Assembly: GCF_000208865.1 (NCBI RefSeq)
Contig: NC_018390.1
Span: forward strand, 2,746,270-2,810,269
Direction of reading: 5' to 3'
Origin: Neospora caninum Liverpool
Lineage: Eukaryota > Apicomplexa > Conoidasida > Eucoccidiorida > Sarcocystidae
Length of the DNA stretch: 64,000 bases
Shown: in pieces, positions 57,301 to 64,000 of the stretch
Position numbering within the stretch: position 1 is the first letter of the stretch
How the letters are laid out: each line of letters opens with the position of its first letter
Notes under the pieces: generated by a model
The model's database searches: none
Seen by the model: only the letters and a program-made list of their open reading frames with translations
What the model was told of the DNA's origin: nothing
Made by a program: the position numbers and the translations under genes

Positions 57301-60300
57301 TCTGACCTCACGCGGAGGGTCCAGCTGAAACTCGGCTATCTAGTGCATGCGCGGGATGTTTTGCCTTTTCAGGCACCTGCCGTTCGCGCGGGAATTCAAG
57401 CGGTCCCCACAGGGAGGCCTCGTGGCTCTTAACCAGGCGGCTGTCGACGACCAGAAGGCCGTCTTCCTCGAACTCGTCCGAAACTGCGGAGAATCCGTTC
57501 GGGAAGGTTAGCCGGAAAACAACAGTCCCAGTGACAGACACTCTCCAAGTTTTTGCCGATCCGCACACTGCCTCGAGATGCTGGCCGCATTGATGTACAC
57601 ACGCATTTACACATCTATACAGACAGATGTGTGTGTGTGGAATGTGGAGTATACTGTTCTGGTGGATTTCTTTCCGCGCATGCTCTGTGGTGTTTTCTGA
57701 CCCGCTGCGTTTTCGGTTTTTCTCTCGATTCGAGTGCGTTCAGGACGCGGCCTCGTCGACGTCTCGCTCCCCGTGTCGATGCTCCAGCCAGAATCTCTGC
57801 TCGCCTTTCTCGGCAAGTGCTGGAGCTACGCCCCGCTCTGTCTCTCCAGAGCCGCCGACCCCCAGGCAGATGCCCTCGAGCGGTTCAGGTGGACTGTCAC
57901 GTTCGCGGTGACATCTCTGCACTTCGGTACGAAAGGAAAGAGGCGACAAGCAGAAGTGCACAGCTTGTTCAAGAGTCTTCAGCAGAGGATATCCGCAGAT
58001 CTCTTCTCTTTCTCGCGTTTTTTTGTGACGGGTTTTGTCGGTTGTCATCTCTCTGCGAAGAGTTCTCTCCGTTCGCGTGTTCGGCTGCCTTGTCGGCCTT
58101 CGAGTGTCGCCGTTTTCGCGAGTGTTCCTCTGTTCTTCGGTTTCCGTCTCTCCGTTTTCTTCTTTTTTTGCGCGTTCCAGATCTTCCTTCCTGGTCTCCG
58201 TGGGTTCGCTCCCTCTCGCGTGGCCTTTCGGCTGCGGCGGGTGTCCGCTGCCTCTCTTTTCCTCGCTTTTCCCTGCAGTCTCCCCTGCTAGCTTCCGTGT
58301 CTGTCTCTCTGCTTGCGTCACCCTCTTCCTCGCTCTCTTCTCTCCCCCTCTCTTCCTCTTCCTCCTCATTCTCAACCTCGTTGCATGCCAGCTTCTCTCT
58401 CTCTTCTTCTGAACTTCCCGCCGCAGGGTGTTGTCAACAGAAGCCTTTCAATCCGCTCTTGGGCGAAACGTATCAAGGCCACTGGTCCGACGGGACCGAA
58501 CTTTTCTTGGAACAGACGGCGTGCGAGCCTCCAGTGACTGCCTTTTTGGCGCGGAGCTCCGACGGTCTTTTCTCCTTCTGGGGACAGTTCGCGTTCCACG
58601 CCCAGCTGAAAGTAGGTCGACCCCCGACCGCGGAGATCGAAGGTTCTCGACACTTCCACTGTTCAAGTGCATGCAACGATATATCAGGCTTTACGACTCA
58701 CAAAGATATGTATATATAGGAATACGTGTGTGTCTATGTCATCAGACATATACATGCATCTATAGATCTCGATTTCTCCGGCGTCCCTCTGTCGTTTATA
58801 CATATAAATATACTGAAGCCTCGACATAGATTTGTGCTGACAACTAGAGAGAGAAACGGCTCGAGACGCCTGCTGAAAAACGTGTTTACGCCTCGGCACA
58901 CATACACAGATTTCCGTGTATATATACATATATATATATATATATGTATATATATAGATATAGATAGCTCATGTCTGTGTATATGTGTGTGTCGAGACCT
59001 TGGTGGAATCCCAGATGGTCTTTGGGGTTGCGGTGTGTTTTAGGGCAACTACGGCGTCTTGTGTCAAGAAGGCGAGACGGTGGTGTCCTTCCCCCGGGCG
59101 AAGACGGAGATTCGTTTCTCGCAGCCGACGGCGAAAGTCAGCGGACTGCTGTGGGGGCCGCGCGTGTTTGAGCGGGGAGGCCAGATGGCGTTTCGCGATG
59201 AACGCAATCGCCTCGCTTGCTGTCTTCAAGTAAGATGGGCAGAGACGAGGCAGAACCTTCTTCGTGTCTTTGGGCGCGTCCCAAGTCTCGCTCTTTCCAC
59301 ACGTCCCGCGAAGCTGTAAACTGGGAGCGGCCGCATTTCTTCTTCGAGGCGGACCTCGCTGTGACTGCGGCTGCCGCCGTCTCCCGCGCAACCGCGAGCC
59401 TGCGACAGGAGTCGCCACGAGGGACGGGCGCGGCTCGACGCTCCCGTTTCTTTCCGCGCCGGCAATGCGTACGGCGTTTTCAACGTGTGTGTTTTCCGTG
59501 TGTTTGCCTCCCAGTTCGGCGTCTCTGGGGAGCCGTCCACGCCGCCCTCTCAGGTGCCCAGCGACTCTTTCTACGGAGAAATAAAAGACACAGAAACCGG
59601 GGCGACCAGGAGCATCGTCACCGGATCGTGGATAGACGAGGTTAACTTTGACGGGAAAACGTAAGGCTATTCCTCGCCGGCTCCGTCAGCCTTTTCCTTT
59701 CCTCTCTCTTTCTACTTGTTTTTCTCTCTCTGTGTCTCTCTTCCTCTCTCTCTTCCTCTCTCGCCATTCCTCTCTCTCTTCCTCTCTTGCCATTCCTCTC
59801 TCTCTTCCTCTCTGTCTTTCTCTGTATCTTTCTCCCTCTCCCCCTTTTCCTCACTCCGCCTGCCAGTGCATCTTATTGCCTTCTTCGGCCGGTCGCGTTG
59901 AGTTCGCGGCTTCCCCGTTTGCAAGTCGCCTTTCCCCCTGTCACATGCGTTTCTTCGTCTTGTTCAATTCCCTTGTCTCCTTGTTTTCTACAGCTACTGG
60001 AACGCCCACAGCTTCCCTCCCGCCTCCTTGGAGGCGTGCCCCGAATCCGCCGCCCTCCCCACAGACAGTCGGTGAGCAGCAGATTTCCGTCTCGCTCGTC
60101 TTTCTCTTCTTCCCTGGAGACAAGGCGGTCCTCGAAAGCGAGCGCCTCAGCTGCCTTTTCTTGAAAGAACGGATACGCGACTCTCGACACTTCCTTTGCC
60201 TTCCTCATGTCCGCCATCCCCCGCAGTTGCCACCGGCGCGCCCGATCTGCTCCTTCCTTGTTCTCCTCTGTTCCGGCCTTCGCGTCTTCTTTCCTGTGTC

Positions 60301-60652
60301 CACTTTTCCAGTGGCTGGTGCGCGTCGGCGATTTCTTCCCTTCCACTTCTCCTGTGGGTCTGCCCCGCTGGGGGCGAATGGTGCCGCCCGTGCGACTTGT
60401 ATCTCTCACTCTCTGAGGAGGGGATCCTCGTCCCCCTTGCCTTGGGTTTGAATCTCGACTTGTCACCGCTCACTTTGTCTTCTCCGCTGTCGTGTCCTTA
60501 GGTTCCGACAAGACATCCTTTGTCTCCGCGAAGGCCTCTTCGAAGAAGCCCAGGAGTGGAAGCTCGCACTCGAAGCCATTCAGCGCCGTGACAGGCGAGT
60601 CTCTGTCGCACTTCCCTGTGTGCTTGCCGCTTTTCTCCCGCCGCTTCCCTGA
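45650..60652 (+). CDS. Multi-domain lipid-transfer protein: PITP-PH-hydrophobic-START-ORP
   Basis: About 22 phase-consistent exons: 45650-45930, 46476-46512, 47045-47116, 47689-47769, 47909-48348, 48960-49540, 50089-50213, 50542-50621, 51559-52018, 52235-52339, 52925-53258, 53756-54187, 54644-54784, 55299-56566, 56934-57205, 57373-57506, 57744-57926, 58427-58611, 59044-59229, 59515-59660, 59994-60071 and 60502-60652, or 1923 aa. PITP (about 1-330): EYRLVLPMTPEQY, GQYTHKRI, SWNAFPH, NRVENWI. PH (about 488-592): SGFLYKLG, WNLRYVVLKGSRLQYF, SRQWMAWLQAA. Hydrophobic segments are at about 866-1009. START (about 1020-1478): NATAEELFLLLMDVELM, WWGQTRDGSFVIIFHS, FVSAVDWGGEMPRWL. ORP (about 1570-1910): KPFNPLLGETY, LPTDSRFRQD. 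The role would be exchanging phosphoinositides, sterols or other lipids at contact sites (inference). Least certain: 52.0-52.9 kb and the 3' end, where AG|GCGAGT at about 60596 could be a GC donor to a further exon. Confidence 0.75.
52703..52755. repeat. Perfect 20-bp inverted repeat with 13-nt loop
   Basis: The left arm 52703-52722 (GAAAAACGCCGGTTGCGCCC) is exactly complementary to 52736-52755. In my model it lies in the intron between exons 52235-52339 and 52925-53258 of the lipid-transfer gene. Confidence 0.9.
53756..54187 (+). other. Hydrophobic exon between PH and START modules
   Basis: The exon fits the phase on both sides (phase 1 in, phase 1 out) and stays open for 143 codons. It encodes at least two membrane-length segments: ILCLVLPIVLPAFALY at about 53760-53830 and NLLLFALRVSLWILFPFF at about 54084-54151. 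A weaker hydrophobic stretch lies at about 53845-53925. It would make the protein an integral membrane protein with the PITP and PH modules on one side of the anchor in sequence and START and ORP on the other. Confidence 0.6.
54644..56566 (+). other. START domain-encoding exons
   Basis: Exons 54644-54784 and 55299-56566 carry the START landmarks: entry strand DLVVKANCVVNATAEELF, LLLMDVELM followed by SWM, the central RRWWGQTRDGSFVIIFHS, and the C-terminal CLLTFVSAVDWGGEMPRWL before an amphipathic basic helix. Two low-complexity insertions inflate the domain to about 450 residues, against the usual 200-210. Confidence 0.8.
58737..58975. repeat. TA/CATATA-rich simple sequence
   Basis: Interrupted TATATA, CATATA and GATATAGATA tracts in the intron between exons 58427-58611 and 59044-59229 of the lipid-transfer gene. 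No coding potential. Confidence 0.8.
59742..59817 (+). repeat. 26-nt CT-rich tandem repeat, about three units
   Basis: Units of about 26 nt (TCCTCTCTCTCTTCCTCTCT plus YGCCAT) start at 59742, 59768 and 59794. They lie in the ORP-domain intron between exons 59515-59660 and 59994-60071, as an extended polypyrimidine tract. Confidence 0.8.
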
Positions 60653-61393
60653 TTTTACTGCGCTCTCCGTCCCTCCACGAGAGGCTCTTTTCCCGTCGTC
60701 CCCGTGTTCTCCCTCTCCTCGCCCTCTTTTTTCTCTCCCTTTCTTGTGTCTGCTGATTCTTTGAGATCTCGCGCGCGCTCGCCTTCTCCTGGCTGGCCTA
60801 ACAAACCGCTCTGGAAGCCTGGTGACGGCGAAAACGCTTCTGGCTTGCCTCTGACCGGAAGCGTGCGCGACGCGTGGGGGCGCACACTCGAAAGCGTCGG
60901 AAAATGCGAAGAGCTTCTCGCGCGGCAGACGACGGAAGTTCTCTTTTCCGCGCCGTGTCGTACTAGGAGTAATAATCTCTGAGCCAGCATGTAAAAGCCT
61001 GTTTTCTGCGGAGTAGATCCTATGAGCTGGACTTCTAGTCTACATCTTGGATCCGATTTCGCAACCTGTCTCTGGCGGACGACAGGGTGCTGTGTTTGTG
61101 GTGTTCGCAATCCAACATGGAATTCTGAATCTTCCATGAAGTCGGAAAGAAGAGGTCGAGAGCGCAGAGTGGTCGGGTGTCTCTTGGCCCTCTGCCGTAC
61201 GGCGAAAGGACAGGAAGAACCCCAGACTGGGCTTCAATCCCTGCGGGACATTGGCCTCTGACACTAGCGCCCACGTCTAAGCATGCATCTGTTTTACTGA
61301 TAGGAGGCTTTACAGCCGGCTTTTCACCGGCGGCGCCCCTCTGACTCTCGGCCTCCCGTGCATGCGGTGTTGCCTGCAGAGCCGTCCGCGCCA
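60653..61393. other. 3' flank of the lipid-transfer gene
   Basis: This follows the first in-frame stop of the ORP frame. If the GC donor at about 60596 is used instead, part of this would be intron. No convincing exon is visible. It leads into the possible start of another gene at 61394. Confidence 0.4.
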
Positions 61394-64000
61394 ATGGAGT
61401 GGTCCTCCAACAAACTGCAGGAGTGAGCGTCGCGCCGGCCTAACGCTTCGCTTTCCCTTCCTGGAAACGGCCCTCTTCCTCTCGTCCCTGCCCCGTCCTC
61501 TGTCTCCCGACTCTGTCTCTTTGGCCGCGTGGAGCTCCGGCGCCTTGGATGCGTGTCTCCGCCGTGTCTTCTCGGCCCGAGGGCGTAAATCGTCATTTCG
61601 TAAACCTTTGGTTTCATCTACACGTATGCATGCACAGTGCGTGTGGGGAAAGAGGCGTTTATCAGCTTTTTCGGTTTCTGGTCTCAAAGGCAAACACCCT
61701 TTTGCCGGCTGCAGGTGGTCCCCGTTCCGCGCCTTTCTTTCCTTTTCAAGTGCGCATGCCATCCTGGTGTTTTCTCTTTTGTGTACCCTCTTCTGCTTGG
61801 GACGTTGGAACGGCTCATCTCTGCTCTTTCTCTCCAGCTTCGGCTTTCCCAGTTATGATGCCGACAACTCGCTCTTCGCTTTCGCGGAAGAACCTGAGCA
61901 CGCCAGCGTGGGTGTTTTCTCTTTTCCGTCTCGCCTTCCGATCGGGTTCTCCAAGCACGAGTGCGGTTTAGGGCACTGGCAGATGTGTTCCTCCTTGTGA
62001 AGTCGTGTGCGCTGCTTTCCGTATCGCGTGGAAGAGGCGTCTCGCGCCTCTCGACCGTCCCAGTCTTGAGCTTGGTTTCGTTGCATCGCTGTTTGAAACG
62101 CGGGCGGTTTGAGCTTGATGCCTTTCCCGCGCAAAGGAACGACTGACAACGGCATTCCAGATGGCGGTCCACGCACATCTGTCGCACACGTTCGAACCGG
62201 AACGGAAACTTTTCACCTGCAATTCCAAACACCCCGCTAAACCCTCCTCGACAACTCCCCCGGCTCACACTACTGAAAGGCAAGAGGACAGAACGCGGCC
62301 TTCAGGAAATCCGACGAAAACACAGGCACCCCTGTATACATATATGTATACGTATATATACATATATATACATATATATACATATATATACATATATATA
62401 AATATGTATATATATATATATATATATGACTGTAGGATAGGTGTGGTTGCGATTACACGTGCACAGGTGTTCTGGTTCTTGGAGTTAGACCCGCGAGACG
62501 CAGGCATACAGCGCTGTCTTCGGTGGCCTCGATACCAAGGAGCGCGAAGAGCGGAGTCGAGGTCAGACACGGAACCGCGTTCCGTAGGTTCCTCCCACAG
62601 AATAGGAGACAGAGGAGAGAGAGCAGAATCCCACTTGCGCCGGCAGATGTGCCCAATCGCAGCGGCGAGTCCACACTGACGGAGAAGCATTCTTGTCAGC
62701 GCAGAAACGGGCGTCTTTGCTCTCAGTTGAAACCGTTCCAAGCAGGCTCTCCGAGAAAGCCTTCTTGGCGATCCAGCGAAAAGAAGTCTTGGCGTTCTCG
62801 CCTCGGAAAGAGACATCTGACTGGAGACTCCCCCGCCACGGCTGCCGGGGAGATTTTCCTCTTTGGAAAGGAGATAAGCTAACCGCCGAAGTCTTTTACC
62901 TCGTCCTGATTCTACTTTCCTGTTCCCTGCTCTCACCGCGTGTGCAAATCAACGCGACACGTCTCTACATAGCTCCGTCGCCACCCAGAGTGAAACGCTT
63001 TCGCCCCTCTTCCTGTCCTCATATCCCTTTTGTATCTCTAAAATCATTTTCACTCCCCTTCGTTCTCTCTCCCTCCACTCTTTCTCGTTCCCTCCGATCT
63101 TTCTCACTCCACTCTTTCTCGTTCCCTCCGATCTTTCTCACTCCATCTTTTCTTTTTCGTTGCTGTCTCTCTGTCTTAGCACCTTGCATTGCGGAGATGA
63201 AAACCGTTCTTTCCTCCACTGCAGCTCTCGGCAGCTCGGGCGATTCCGGACGCGTTGGACGTTTAGGGGTGAAGCCGTGTCAGTCCCCCCTCCTCGTCCT
63301 AAACAGAGGCCGTCGCAGCACATGCGGCTAACGCAACCCCTTTCGACACATAGCCATCTCGCTGCAGCTGGAACCGGGGCGTTCTCGATCATCACCGCCT
63401 CTCTTTTTTGAAGCATCCGTCTCGAACGAAGATGCAGGGAAAGGCCTTCGCTTGTAAACAGCCTGCATTTTGCGCATGGTACGGACAGCAGCCGAAACAA
63501 GGAAGGCCACCGACTGGGAGCTGTCTCTCTCTCTTTCTCGTTTACGTTTCCGGACCTTCGTCGTCCGAAACCGTGCGAGCGAGGCCGCTGCAGCACCTCG
63601 CGTCTGAAAAGTGGCCCCGCCACGCGTTACGGGAGAAACGAAACGTGGGGAAAGTGCCTGGAGCCGCCTCATCGCCGCTGAGTTCGCCCCGCCGACTTTG
63701 ACAGGCTTCGCTTCTCCCCCCCCAGCGAGAGAGGTCGGAGACCGCCGTGGTCCCGTCCGAGGTAGTCCGGTCGCGCCAGGATCCGGCTGGCGACAGGGGG
63801 GGTGCTGTCTCTCCTGGCATTTTTGCCGAGGGTTCGTTGCTCGGGTTCTACTTCGGATCAACCAGAGCACTGAGTGGGATCTTGCAGATTCCGTTTTTCG
63901 CGAACGAGCCTGCCAGCAAGAAGTGGGAGACGTCGGAGAGCTCCACGCTCCCTGCGGACGGGAACTTCCCCCAACTGGCCACAAACCCCTCCGACACCGC
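61394..64000 (+). CDS. Possible 5' exons of an unidentified gene running off the right edge
   Basis: I do not recognise the product. A candidate first exon 61394-61422 (ATG, then a GTGAGC donor) joins in phase to 61838-61907, giving MEWSSNKLQD then FGFPSYDADNSLFAFAEEP, which reads like real protein. Later candidates are an exon opening at 62161 after CAG, one after TTAG at about 63179, and an open frame from 63726 (after a C-rich CAG acceptor) to the window end containing SLLGFYFGSTRALSGIL. I could not link these later pieces by phase with confidence. They might also be 3' exons of the preceding gene or non-coding. Confidence 0.3.
62335..62430. repeat. (ATATATAC)n / (TA)n microsatellite
   Basis: About five CATATATA octamers are followed by a TA run, within a probable intron of the unresolved right-edge gene. 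Confidence 0.9.
63075..63142. repeat. 34-bp perfect tandem duplication, CT-rich
   Basis: The unit 63075-63108, starting CCACTCTTTCTCGTTCCC, is repeated exactly at 63109-63142, followed by a partial third copy. It lies upstream of a possible splice acceptor at about 63179. Confidence 0.85.

Larger units (their letters stand above)
57373..60652 (+). other. Oxysterol-binding-related (ORD) domain-encoding exons
   Basis: Seven or eight exons encode the ORP lid and barrel: LVDVSLPVSMLQPESLL, FTVAVTS-like FAVTSLHFG, KPFNPLLGETYQGHWSDG, strands with GNYGVLCQEGE, IVTGSWIDEVNFDGKTYWN, then LPTDSRFRQDILCLREG and a helix AQEWKLALEAIQRRDR. The ORP fingerprint EQVSHHPP appears as EQTACEPP (58510-58533), so both phosphate-binding histidines are absent. 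The usual C-terminal PxWF...YWE tail was not found before the stop at 60652. Confidence 0.85.

Overview
This is nuclear DNA of a cyst-forming coccidian apicomplexan, most likely Toxoplasma gondii or a close relative such as Hammondia or Neospora. The evidence is intron-rich genes with GT-AG introns of about 0.1-1.2 kb, a CAAAATG start context at two genes, serine- and acid-rich low-complexity insertions in conserved proteins, GCATGC-rich DNA, and TA/GATA microsatellites confined to introns and spacers. Homologies below are judged by eye from conserved motifs. Exon edges come from splice consensus plus reading-phase bookkeeping and have no transcript support.

Layout from left to right. (1) 413-5528, +: NAF1-like H/ACA snoRNP assembly factor, 5 exons. 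(2) 7170-21010, -: a very large VPS8-like CORVET subunit (WD40 start, RING end), convergent with NAF1. (3) 24442-27107, -: ribosomal protein L19, whose first coding exon is only the ATG. (4) 29307-32054, +: single-exon coiled-coil protein with an N-terminal hydrophobic segment, divergent from RPL19. (5) 34023-38575, -: PWP1 WD40 ribosome-biogenesis factor, 8 exons. (6) 39798-41400, +: CBP20 nuclear cap-binding subunit with an RGG-type tail, divergent from PWP1. (7) 45650 to about 60652, +: a gene of about 22 exons that reads as one protein with PITP, PH, hydrophobic, START and ORP (oxysterol-binding) modules. (8) From about 61394 to the right edge: possible first exons of another + strand gene, weakly supported.

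There is no operon logic, but NAF1, RPL19 and PWP1 all belong to ribosome production. VPS8 and the multi-domain lipid-transfer protein belong to endomembrane traffic. I saw no tRNA, rRNA, CRISPR array or intact transposon.

The most notable items are the PITP-PH-START-ORP fusion, whose ORP fingerprint has lost its two histidines; three perfect 15-20 bp hairpins in introns or spacers; a dispersed 16-bp palindrome family found in coding and non-coding DNA; and ribosomal-promoter-like motifs lying inside the VPS8 coding sequence.
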